Shown: positions 22,946-34,364 of the stretch, in pieces
Layout: each line of letters starts with the position of its first letter
Position numbering within the stretch: position 1 is the first letter of the stretch
Origin: Cryptomeria japonica
Taxonomy: Eukaryota; Streptophyta; Pinopsida; Cupressales; Cupressaceae
Direction of reading: 5' to 3'
Length of the DNA stretch: 64,000 nt
NCBI RefSeq assembly: GCF_030272615.1
Contig: NC_081409.1
Location: 472,372,573-472,436,572 of the forward strand
Translations under genes and position numbers: made by a program
Notes under the pieces: generated by a model
The model's database searches: none
What the model was told of the DNA's origin: nothing
Seen by the model: the letters and a program-made list of their open reading frames with translations, nothing else

Positions 22946-25130
22946 CTTAGTGAATTTTATGATCTCTACACCATACTCAAAACTTCACTAAAAAAAGAAG
23001 ATATTCTCATATACAAGCTCAACAATAGGGATAATGCTCAAGGATGGAAAATCCTTCAGTGATTCTCAACTTAATTGGAGTATCAAATGGGTAGAACACA
23101 CAATAATAGACATGAATTGAAAGGTATTTTGATAATCGACAATTTGTAACAAATATAGACGAATGAAGCATAAGATTGACTGTGAAGACTTGAAACAAGC
23201 TAGGATCAGTTCCTTATTCCATTGGGTGCTTGAATTCATAAGATATGAAATGATTTATAATAGAATTATATCTAATAGCATTCATATCTAAGAAAGTATT
23301 GCCTTACAATATTTCTTATCTCCAAATCCGAACCTAGACTACTTATCAAATCCCTTAACAAGCCCCATCACTTTATAATCTTATTTTAGCATTTAATTGA
23401 TCCCTTGGATCAAAGCAGAAACAAAAATGACATACATCACAACAATGCACTGAATGAAAGAAACCCTTGATTTACTTCATTCAAAAGATGATATAATTGT
23501 ACAGTGGAGAGAAATAGATCTAAATTATATTTCCATTTAATAAATTTTCTATTTCTATCATAAAACAATTTATGTCTGACTCCATCAGGAACCTGCAAAA
23601 ACTAAGGCACAAGACTCATTCTATTTTTCTCTACAAAAGGACTTTACACTTTTCTCATTTCACCTAAAACCTACTATTGGAACTAGAAAAGGGACCCCAA
23701 AGGAGCCAAAATTCGGAACCTTGTCTCATGGCTAGGAAATCCCTTTTATAGAAATAAGAGAGAAAACAAGCTACGAGCCAGAGGAGACACCTGTCATTCA
23801 AAGATGACCAGTCATCATAATTCTGTTACAAAAATATTCCTCCATTTCTCAAATATTCTAATTGTCTCCTAGGATATTCTTTCTGCTCTTTACCATCCTT
23901 ATTATTGTTGTCGATGAAGATTTGATATGAGCCCACCTTGCCATTTCTCATGACAAACTCAGTTCATTTCCCAAAGAAATAACCACTGTAAGATGCCAAA
24001 ATGATTCACACACACCAGAAAACCCTAACACTATGCTTCGAAGGCCTGTTTCAATTTTTTCTGGTTCTCAAAAACTCTCTTCCCTCAATTGAAAACCTTT
24101 GATAAATTGAGATGAGCATAAATATTTTTTACCATCCCTCTATTAGAAGATCAGACTTTGTCTGCCATTTTGTTCTCATGCACAAAGAAATGACAACAAA
24201 CTACATTTGAAAAAAGTTTAAAACTGGACCATTGATCTTCCCTCGTGTTGGCACATCGAACTATCAAGACTAGTGAACCTGACATTGACCATCAAACGTT
24301 GTAAGTAGACTTGTGAAAATTATGATGCGGCACCTTTGACTCACCACCAACTTACTTCTATCTCACCACTATCACCGACCCCACCGTTAGCTACCCCGAC
24401 CCACCTTGGACATGTGGCATCATCTTGTGATGTCGTGGTCCTTAAACTTAATTCATATTACTTCACAAGGTTGAGAGGGTTGTTAGATCTATTTGAGCTT
24501 TATCTCACTGCCATGATGATGAACTTCTTAAGCCCCTTAATAGTCGAGTAAATTTGTTGTAGAAATTAAAACATCTCCATCCATTCAAGCACATGCAAAT
24601 TTATGAGCCTTTAGTAGCTTAGACTTTAACTGAAAGTGACCAGTAACCTCAAACATTTGAAAGGTCAAACCATCAACTCACCCTACCCACTTAGGACATG
24701 TAGCATCATCTCATGATGTCAGAATCCTTATCTTCCTTACATCTTTGATCATGGAGGAGTGCGGGCTGTAGGATCTACTCATGGTTTAACTACCGGCTGA
24801 AATACTTAAACTTTAGACTTAGGAAAAAATTTAAGGCACTGGCATAAATAATAAAGGGGGCTGCTAGATGATAAGGAAGCATTAAAGTGAGGACATAGGA
24901 AAAAATAAGGGGCCAACATTTAATAACTTTAAACCTAGAGAACACAAGGCCCTGCTAACGAAATTAGACCCTTAGCTTTAATGAAAAGAGGTAATGTGAA
25001 AATAGAATAGTCTTAGGGTTTAAAAAAAAAGACTTAAACAAAATGCATAAAACCTAAACCTTGTGAGAAAGAGAAAGATTAATTCAAAATGACAAAAATT
25101 TTAACTAAGGCATGAAGATTTTTTGTGCAG
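22946..25130. other. Unexplained 2.2-kb interruption within copy C gag
   Basis: No conserved protein signal on either strand. There are two related segments of about 130 bp at 24395-24520 and 24680-24810, sharing words like GGACATGT, GCATCATCT and TGATGTC. I could not find terminal repeats or a target duplication, so I cannot say whether it is an insertion or an unusual spacer. Confidence 0.5.
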
Positions 25131-26400
25131 TAATTTTTTAGGACTATCAGTTTTAGAGGAGTCACACCATAGTGAGATGCACCAAGAGTAGCATGGTGGT
25201 GAGGTGATACCACAGTTAGTAGCCACACTGCAGGAGCTTCTTGGCTATCTAGGGCCAAGGCAAGGGGAGGTTAGATAGGATGTGGATAGATAGGAGGAGT
25301 CACACCAGTCTGAGCACTAGGATAGAGAATGCTCATGTTCTCCTAGGAGGAGAGTTATTGATGATTAGGAGGAGATGACAAACAATCACATGAGAGACTT
25401 ATTGAGAGATCATCCTCCTATCTTTGATGGTTCAAGTACCAGTATGGAGGCAAATAATTGGTTGCTAGACTTGAGTTGGTGTTTTTCTATGCACCCATAT
25501 AGCAGTAACACCAAGGCTAGGTGTGCCATTATGCACCTATGCAACTTTTCTTCCACATGGTGGCATACAAAGGAGAGGAAGTTGTAGTTAGAGATTACTA
25601 GAATTACTTGGGAGTTATTCTTAGAGCGGTTCAGATCTTGATTCCTCTCAGAGCATTGGAGGCAGCGTAAGATTGATGAGTTCCATATCCTTAGACAAAA
25701 CATGATGTCAATGGATGAGTATGAGCAGAGGTTTTTTGAGCTTAGACTATATGTAGGAATAGTAGAGAATGAGGTGATACTTATTCAACACTTTTTCCAG
25801 GAGCTTAGAGATCACATTGGTAGAGAGGTTCGCATGCATGAACCTAAGACCTTAGAGGCCATAGTAGAGAAAGTGAGGATTGTCGAGGATAATCACTCTT
25901 TGAGTACAAGAGGTGCTACAGGAGGAAATGTAGCTAGTACACCAGCTATAGGTATAGTTGTTATAGGTTCTTCACAACAGTTAGTAGGTGTGGCTAGGAG
26001 CCACCCCACCTCTTTCCATAGTAGCCAACGATTTAAGAGGAGACAGTCATAGGGTCAAAATTTTGTGAGAGGTACTCGATTTCTGGCTGATAGGAGTCAC
26101 AACCACCAGTAGTGTAATAGGAGGCCAGCTCTTGCTCAGCCAACTTAGAGTTCTCAGCTAGCCTCTAGTAGAGGTAGTGTTCAGCAACTGAGTGCTACAT
26201 TTGGCAACAAAGTACAAGACATGAGAGGATGTTTCACATGTGGGAAACATGGACACATAGAAGTTAATTGTCCTCAATGTGTATCATAGACTACAGGACA
26301 ACAAAGGGAAGCTCCAACAGAGCCCACTATCAATGATTCAGGCAGGTTCCACCAAGTATTTACGATGGTAGAGAATCGTCAAGCTGAGCGCTAGGCCACC
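25131..26400 (+). pseudogene. Copy C gag: capsid and CCHC zinc knuckle
   Basis: One frame carries HPPIFDGSSTSMEANNWL (25408-25461), then a TWW motif, the gag core MSMDEYEQRFFELRLYVG (25705-25758) and EVRMHEPKTLEAIVEKV. The zinc knuckle CFTCGKHGHIEVNC follows at 26230-26271, with all four metal ligands (C, C, H, C) present. Stops occur at about 25585 and 26050 and elsewhere. Gag would form the particle and bind RNA. The frame is the same as for protease and RT downstream, consistent with a single Gag-Pol ORF. Confidence 0.85.
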
Positions 26401-26890
26401 ATAGTGGAGACATCAGGTGTGATAGGTGGTATCATTTGTTCTGTGTTATTTGATTTAGGAGCATTAGATTCATTTATTTCTCCTTATTTAGTAGAGAGAT
26501 GAGGGATTGCTACAACAAAGCAGGATGATAGGTGGCAGGTAGGGTTAGCCATGGGAGCTAGAGCCATAGTGGATTCCCTTGTGCTTAGGTGTCCTCTAGT
26601 ATTGGGAGATTTTCATAATTTAGTGGATCTATGTATTATGCCCTTGGGTTCCTATGATGTGGTTCTTGGTATGGATTGGCTTGGGTTATACCAGTTAAAG
26701 ATAGATTGTAGGAGTAAGAGGGTGCAATGCATAGATGACAATGGGAAGAGTGTGGAGATTGTAGGGATTCAGAGGCCTATCTCTATTCGCATGATTTCTA
26801 CCATGCAGATGAAGAGATGTGCTCGTAAGGGTTGTTAGATATTTGTAGTTAGGATGAGGGATATGGATGAGGAGGATAGTATAGATGAGT
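26401..26890 (+). pseudogene. Copy C aspartic protease, active site altered
   Basis: LFDLGALDSFIS (about 26446-26481) corresponds to the usual FDSGATHSFIS, so the catalytic D-S/T-G triad reads D-L-G. The flap and C-terminal part are clear at 26551-26700, with LGSYDVVLGMDWL. The usual position is directly after the zinc knuckle, in the same frame. Confidence 0.8.
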
Positions 26891-27780
26891 TATTGCAGTA
26901 ACATCCTATCCTTCAAGAGTTTGTAGATGTGTTCTCTAGTGAGATTCTAGGTATGCCTCCACAACGAGATATAAATTTCAGGATTGATCTTGTGTCAAGA
27001 GCCGAGCCTATCTCTAGGGCTCTATACAAGATGACCACTTAGGAGCTGAGTGAGTTGAGAATGCAGATTGAGGAGATATTAGAGAAGGGTTTTATCCATC
27101 CTAGTGTATCCCTATGGGGTGCACCAGTATTATTTTTGAAGAAAAAGGATGGCTCCCTCTGATTGTGCATTGACTATAGGAAGCTAATTAAGGTGACGGT
27201 GAAGAATCGGTATCCGTTGCCTCAGATAGATGACTTATTTGACTAGATTAAGGATGCAAAGGTATTTTCTAAAATCAACCTTAAGTCTGGATATCATCAG
27301 TTGAGGATCCATGAGACAGACATACATCGTACAACTTTTCGCACCAGGTATGGGCACTATGAGTTTATAGTTGTGCCTTTTGGACTCATGAATGCACCAT
27401 TAGTTTTCATGAGCCTGATGAACGATGTGTTCAGGACATACTTAGATAGATTTGTACTGGTTTTCTTGGATGATATTTTGATTTATTCTAGGTCAGTGAA
27501 GGAGCATGAGGATCATGTTAGACAGGTCCTGTAGTGTCTTAGGGAGAATCATCTATATGCCAATTAGGTGAAGTGTGAGTTTTTCTGGTTAGAGGTTAGA
27601 TACTTGGTCCATGTTATTTCTGGAGGAGGTATCATAGTTGATCCCTCAAAGATTGAGGCGATAGTAGATTCATCGGCACCCACTAATGTGTGTGAGGTGC
27701 ACAGTTTCATGGGTTTAGTTGGTTATTACTGCAGAGATGTGTGTGGTTTCTCTTTGATTTCTCACCCCATTACTTCTCTT
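26891..27780 (+). pseudogene. Copy C reverse transcriptase, stop-interrupted
   Basis: Motifs in order in one frame: [82 protein letters not shown] and the catalytic FLDDIL (27463-27480). The connection region has HVISGGGIIVDPSKIEAI and GLVGYYCRDV. Stops are present before DYRK, after the DDLFD motif, at 27532 and at 27781. The motifs match chromovirus RT. Confidence 0.88.
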
Positions 27781-28118
27781 TAGAGGAAAGGGAAGAAATT
27801 CATTTGGTCAGAGAAATGTGAGACAACCTTCAAGACACTTAAGGAGAAGTTGACCTGTGCACCAATTCTTGTAGTTCCAGATCTGTTAGGTGACTTTGTG
27901 GTTTGTACAGATGCCTTGTTGGAAGGTCTAGGAGTAGTATTGATGCAGAATGGTAGGCTGATAGCCTATAAGAAAAAAAAAACAAGTATCATGAGATGAA
28001 CTACCCCACTCATGATCTTGAGTTAGCAATAGTAGTGCATGCATTGGTTCATTGGAGACATTTTCTTTTAGGGAATCGGTTCAAGCTGCACACAGATCAC
28101 CGCAACTTATAGTATATA
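27781..28118 (+). pseudogene. Copy C RNase H, 5' half
   Basis: FVVCTDALLEGLGVVLMQ holds the first catalytic Asp. A run of A residues near 27971 shifts the frame. The segment HTDHRNL, with its TAG, follows, and coding ends at an ATA codon (28116-28118) where the CACTA element begins. The 3' half resumes at 47651 in the same frame. Confidence 0.85.
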
Positions 28119-28145
28119 CACTAGTACATTCGGGTCAAAATTTTG
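28119..28145. repeat. CACTA left terminal inverted repeat
   Basis: CACTAGTACATTCGGGTCAA and the following ATTTTGA match the reverse complement of the right end with a few mismatches and one 1-bp gap. The bases just outside are ATA. Confidence 0.92.
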
Positions 28146-28229
28146 ATGGCAAATCATCGAAATTGTGACACAATTTTGTCGCACTATCAAAAAAAAAAGC
28201 TATCAAAAACTTTGTGTTAGAAGTTCTGA

Positions 28230-28445
28230 CTATCCTTGTGGTAGTTCGAATTCCGACATCACCTCCAACCTTTCCGACGGCTGCCATGGATGCTCATACC
28301 CCAAAAGAATACTGTCGTGATCTCAGCCTATCATCGAAATTCCAACTCCATGATGGCCTCCAGGAGAGTTCTGATGAGGATTTTGTGCATCTAATGGCAC
28401 TCCTCTGTCAGAATTTTACCCTTTGGAGTCGGAATTCCGATGATA
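28230..28445. repeat. CACTA left subterminal repeats
   Basis: Related words with an AATTCCGA or AATTCCAA core, some extended to GTCGGAATTCCGA, occur at about 28248, 28338 and 28430, mixed with GTTCTGA/GTCAGAATT words. CACTA elements carry such subterminal motifs as binding sites for the TNPA protein. Confidence 0.6.
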
Positions 28446-28477
28446 GGCTGATTTTTTGGAAATTTTTTTTATAGAAA

Positions 28478-28680
28478 AAGATTGACATTGGTATCTCTCT
28501 TCTATCTCTCTTCTCTATCCCTCTCTACTATCTCTCTTCTCTCTCCCCTCTCTAGGTCTCTTTTTCCATCCCTCTTTCTTCTCTCCCTCTCTACTTCTCT
28601 TTCTCTACCCTCTCTAGGTAATTATCTCTTCTTCTCACCCTCTCTCTCTCTCTCACCTCTATAGGTCTCACCTTCCATTC
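28478..28680. repeat. Pyrimidine-rich TCTC tract
   Basis: About 200 bp of imperfect (TC)n with CCCTCTCTAC and CCTCTCTAGG words. The ORFs in it are low-complexity artefacts. Confidence 0.8.
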
Positions 28681-29587
28681 CTCCATCATTACCCATGTTG
28701 TCAAGTTGCAAGATATTTCCCAAAGTACTTGGTTGCTAGGGTTGATTTGCTTAAGTGTTGGAGTCAGAGTTAGATGAGACCTCCATGATTAAGCTGTATT
28801 AAGTGATCAAGTCACCAAGATCTCAATTGTAAACATGACTAGGTTCTAGGGTTTTAGGGTAGCATAGGTCAAGATTGAGGTATGGTGGTCAAGAATTACC
28901 TTCCAATGATAAAAGACATCCAAATGATGAAGAATGAAGGCGATGAAATCATAGAAGTTTGGAGGAGATAATTTGACTAAGTTAAAATTTTGTTTAAGTC
29001 ATGGTCATGATACTAGCTTGCTCATCAAGAGCAATTTGTGCGAATGAACCCTAGAAATGTACCCATGCTAGAGCAGCAAGAATTCCAATAAAACCTAAGG
29101 CAATGCTAGTAAGGGGTCAAAATTAAAGAATTAGGGTACAAAAAACAAAATTTGGCTAAGTCGAGATGTTGCTCAAGGATGACCTAAATCATGGAGTGTA
29201 AATCAATCATGAAACATGAGAATGGATAGGTCTTGACCCAAGCAACGTAAGTCCCCTTTGTGATTCCAAAAAATATCACATCACAATCATTGAGTCTATC
29301 TGCAATATAAAGTCAAGACCTGACTATTGGAATCTTGGACTCATCCCATTTGATCACGTAGTTTAGCACTTGGGAGGATTTTGTTCAAGAGAGGATAGAA
29401 TACTTAGTATTTTATTTTGTGTTGCATAGTGCATAAAAACACATCAATAGAAACCATTGAAAAGTTTGGTTAAAGCCTTCAAATCACAATCTCTATGAGA
29501 AGCTATCAAGAGTGCCCAGAATTTGGAAACTTTAGTATCCAAGAACATAATTCATAAGGCACCACTTTTAGAGCAACCAAAGAAGCC
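28681..29587. other. CACTA internal non-coding DNA
   Basis: I see no ORF, repeat or RNA gene here. Confidence 0.5.
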
Positions 29588-32500
29588 TATCAATGTAATA
29601 TTTTATTTACCTTGGATATGTTTTATCCTAAGTGTGATATTCCACTATTAAAAAGCTTATTTAGGTAATATTTTTACTTAGGTAGAATAAGATAATGAGT
29701 TGCACATTCTCCTTCTTTGATTGAGATTCTACTTTTTCCTTGTCACAAATTTGGAAACTTGGATAAGCAATTTCTTTTTTTGGTTTTCTACCTCTTCATG
29801 ATCTTCATGGATTTTGAATCTTGGAAGCTATATATTGTAGGTTTTTCCTCGATTAACATATCAAATGAAACTATTGTGAGCTTTCATATCTTAACATAGC
29901 AAGGGCTTAAGTTTGGGGACGACAGGGGGATGACGAAGGGGGCGAGGTGGGATGCAAATATATATACAACTTAAAAAATTAATTATAAAAGGATGTGTAT
30001 AGAATAAGTATAACAACTGTAAATAAAACTTTGCCACACTATGTAAATTTTACAATAAACATTAAAAATATGTCAATGATTGCATTGAAATTTGAACATT
30101 AACAATGGTGGTAGAGTTTTGGAACTTTGGGAACAAACTAAGAATAAGTATAAGAATTGCAGATGAAACTTTGGCATACTAAGTGTTTAAACTAGTCAAC
30201 ATAAAAAAAATGGAAATGATTGCATTAACAATAAGAATGGTGGGTAGAGGTTTTGGGTCAATGGGTAGTGCCCCTTGTGGGGGGTTTGGGGCAGAGCCCC
30301 CATCAAGGTTAGGGGGAATTGCCAAACCTTTAATACGGATGACATTTTCACAATAATTTCACCATTTTTGTTTAGAATTGGAGTTTCTAATTGGGGGCCA
30401 TGGGAGAATCATAGGCATCCTCAAGATGGTCATCAAGAGACTCCTTGGAGTCCCTAGGATGTCCCTAAGTGGTGCGGCAAGGGGATGTTTCCCCTAAGTA
30501 TTGCATCCTGAAAAAATAGGGATTTTGGAGGGGGGGAAGGGGTCCCCATGTTTCAATGGTTTCAAAAGATTCTAAGTTTTTTTTTAATCTTGTCATAACA
30601 AAATATACTCCTCTTGCATCCTTGGATGATTTGAAAATTGAAAACAATTTGACAAGAAAAAACTAACTTCTAAAGTTCAGACTTAGTTTTCTTTTTTTAT
30701 CCAAGTCACTACAACATTTCAATGATCAAAGTAGCTTTTTTTTGGTGGTTTCGAAGCATCCAAAAGGCTTGAGAAATTCAATATTATCTTTCATTCCACC
30801 AAAATTGGAGATCAAGAAGCATGCTCACAAACAAGGATTTGTTTGTAACTTAAGGCAATAGACTAGTTTTTGGGGCATTTTCAGGTCTAAAGAACCTACC
30901 ATTGTGTTAAAAAGGCCCATAAGACCCGATTTTCATCTAAAACTTGTCCCTTTTGGTCGTAGAAGCATTTAAGGAAAAAAAAATCACACAACCAATGATA
31001 TGCCTATACCATACATATTTGAGTTAAAATAAAAATAAAAAATTGACAAGGTTTGGAGACCATTGAACAATTGGGAGATTGCTAATACATACACTCAATT
31101 TATAAAGTCTCAATTTGATGTGCTTAATATTTGAGAGGCCTATACAAAAGCATTTTGTAATTGCGAACTAAGATTAATTTCCATTTTTGGCAGTTTTCAT
31201 CATGGATTATGGTATTAAATTTTGACATTCTATTGTCAAGATAAATTCAGAGAACCATTTGTACTCGAAACAAGGGATAGTGAAAAATTACATTATGTAG
31301 GATCTCCTACCCTATCTCATTGAATTCATTCCTACACCAAGTGACTATGAACAAAAGTGTAGGTATTTAACAACAATGACATGGTCCATGGACTAGTGAT
31401 CCTCCTCTTGATACTCCATCTACAAATGAGAACATCTCTTATACACGTTGCTACTTCAGAATTAAAAGTTGCTTCTTCTATAACTTTCCATGATTCTTTG
31501 CAATAGGATTATATGTCTTCTAGATTCACCCGGCCACTAGGACACATTCCTATCAAGCATCTTTACTTTTTTGAAAAGTAGACCACATTTTAGATCTAGA
31601 TGACACCATAATGACTTTGATTTCCTCTTGCAAGATATTCCTCCATCATGTATTGCTTCATCGAAGTTCAAATTTGCTTCTTCAAGGGCTCTCAATGATT
31701 CTCTATATAGGATTCTTCGTGTCTATGAGATCCACTTGATTTGGAGGCCTACTTAAACATTTCACATCTATTTGTGGACTCTCACCTTTCAAATATTGAT
31801 GAAACAATTGAGAATATTTGTCTTCTCATTGATGACAATGCCCATCGAGTTACATCATCTCCCATTGTAAATTCACTTGTTCTATCCCCACCATATCATG
31901 CAACATGACACATTCTATTTTACATTAATTAAGGTCTCACACTTCAATGATTGTAGTCCCTGAATCTTCTATGGAACAATCACAGCTTAACATCAACATC
32001 AAGACACATGAGTCACTTCAAAAACCATACATCTGAATTCCTTTCTATATTCCACTTGAATGGGAATTCAACAATTTGACAACTCAAGATTTCCATATTG
32101 TGAAAGGAAGGTGCATTATTTGTTGCAAATCAACCTACTACAACATTCACCATTCAACATTTTGCATTGCTTTTCTCTCTTCTTTGTGGAGGCACCAACT
32201 TTAGGGGATGGGGTGGGTCTATATTATCCTTCACATATGTCACTTGGGATGGAGTTTTGTCCTATGGATTTTCTAGTCTCTACTTTGAGAGGGTACACTC
32301 TCTTTATAATTTGGGGTTATTTCATATTTTACATGGATACCTAACCTTGTGACCCATTTCTTCTTACCTCAATTTCACTTAAGGGGGTGTGCCAATGTAC
32401 CATTTTATTCACCAAGTGGATATGTTTTATCATAAGTATGATATTGCATTTGTTTGTTTAGTTTACTTAAGTAATTTCTTTTAACTTGAGATAATGACTT

Positions 32501-32698
32501 GCACATTCTCCTTCTTTCATAGGATTATGTTTTTTTCCTTATCCTCAAAAATTTGGAAACTTGGATAAACAATTCCTTGTCTTTTGGTTTTCTATCTCAT
32601 CCTCATCTTCATCCTCATGGATTAAAAATCTTGGATATCGAGTGAAGATATTGTGAACTTTTTCATTTTCTCTCTTATGAAATCAACTATGTTATGCT
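29588..32698 (+). mobile_element. Possible non-autonomous LTR element within the CACTA transposon
   Basis: Two direct repeats of about 310 bp, at 29588-29901 and 32390-32698, share the start CAATGTA, then GGATATGTTTTATC, TTGCACATTCTCCTTCTTT and AATTTGGAAACTTGGATAA. The second is preceded by a polypurine-like CTTAAGGGGGTG. The 2.5 kb between them has no pol-like coding sequence, so this would be a defective or TRIM/LARD-like element. No primer site or target duplication was found, and the first copy begins TA instead of TG. Confidence 0.45.
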
Positions 32699-34136
32699 AT
32701 TTTGATTTTATTATCATTTATATTTAACAATTTTAAAAATGTTATCACTTACATTAATTTCTAGGTTAATATTTATTTTGTAGATTCTAATAGAATTGAA
32801 TACCATACCCAAACAATATCTAGTATGAACTAGTTAGTTATAGGCTAGGTTCCAAGCGTACTTGGTAACACAATTTTTGAGCTTGTGTTTGTTTATGATT
32901 TAACGATTGATGCATCTAGCTTTGCTACACATCTACTTTGAATACAATGAGAGGGTGATTTTGTCTAAGCCAAGAGACCCTGCTATCTAATATCACCCAA
33001 GAAAGATACTGATATTTTACCTTGGAAATATAAGCCTTTTGTAAGTATAATTCAATGAATTGTGATAATAACTTAAAACGAAGTGAATTAAAATTTGATT
33101 GAGTTCCCCATTGTATTTTAACAAATCGCCTAGGAAGATGTTCATTCCTAACAATTTCCAATTCTCTTTCCAAAAGGATGGAAAAGAAGAGAAAGGAACT
33201 AATTAATGTTGGGACAGAATTTAGAAGACCTATGTTTTGTGTCTGAAAGCTACTAGCCTAGAGAGCATGGAAACAATCTGAAGTCATGGGAGAGAGTTTC
33301 AGTTCTATCTCCAGAAATTATGTCCAGTACTCTTGTATTGAATTTTTAAATCCTTCTAAGTTTAAATGTTCATGAGGAAACTCTAAAATTTTAATAAAAT
33401 ACATAAATGAAAACCAATTTTGTTTTTGTCGGAATACTTTTGAAAATCACATCACCTTAGTAATTGAACTGTAACAATAAGATTGCATACAAAGTGTAGG
33501 TTTGCTATGAAACATGTTAAAAGGGTTAAACTGTTTCAATTAATACAAACACTGGAACTATTAAACAACAATAGCTTGTTGGTAATCAAGATTTTGGACT
33601 ATACCCACATTTTACACCTTTTCATATAGTTACAAAGAACAGAGAAAACATGTATGTGGAACTACAGATTCCAACATATGTAAAAATACAACAATCTAAA
33701 TAAGCAAGGGAAGCATGTGGAGAATGGTTAAGACATTCATAAATAAAAGGAAAACAAAAATCTCTCAATGTGTATCACAAACAAATCAAGGAAAAAAGCT
33801 TTTAGGCAGGGGACCGATATGATCATAAAAATTTCAAAACTTCCAAAGTATAGAGCATTTGAGATTTTACAGAGAATGCGCTAATTCAGCTTTATTCATG
33901 ATGAGGCATATTCACAACTTTTGTAGTCGCACCATGGTGTTGTTCGTGTTGGCTCTATTGGACCCTGCAATTAAGATTCAATATACGTACATTATTCAAT
34001 AAGATTAACTGTGCAACATAATAAAATATTGAAAAGTGTGTTATCTTATTGAGCTTCGCTTTGTTTCGAGAATAGTTTAATATTCTATACTTAACAAGGC
34101 CAACCACATGAAGGTGGAAGCTCATTTGGTCCCTCT
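32699..34136. other. CACTA internal non-coding DNA
   Basis: A/T-rich with no recognisable gene. A small minus-strand ORF at 32925-33173 has no familiar motif. Confidence 0.5.
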
Positions 34137-34350
34137 CCCCCCCCCCCCCCCCAACATCACTCTAAATTCCCTGTTAACATCTAACATTCATTCATTCTTT
34201 CATCCATTATTAAAATATAACATTCATTCATTATCACATAACGTTCATTAACTTTCATTAACATGCAACATTCATCAATAATCATCAACACATATCATTC
34301 ATGAACATTCATTAGCACATAATTACATTCATTAACACATAAAAATCAAT
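34137..34350. repeat. Poly-C run and ATTCATTAACA repeats
   Basis: Sixteen consecutive C residues (34137-34152) are followed by about 180 bp of imperfect tandem words such as AACATTCATTAACACATAA, with a period near 20-25 bp. It lies just downstream of the 3' end of the Transposase_24 gene. Confidence 0.7.
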
Positions 34351-34364
34351 CATTATCAAATAAG

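Noticed and set aside
28214-28474. 86-codon ORF at the CACTA left end
   Set aside because: It sits in subterminal repeat DNA, has no motif, and no splice context linking it to the transposase genes, which are on the other strand.
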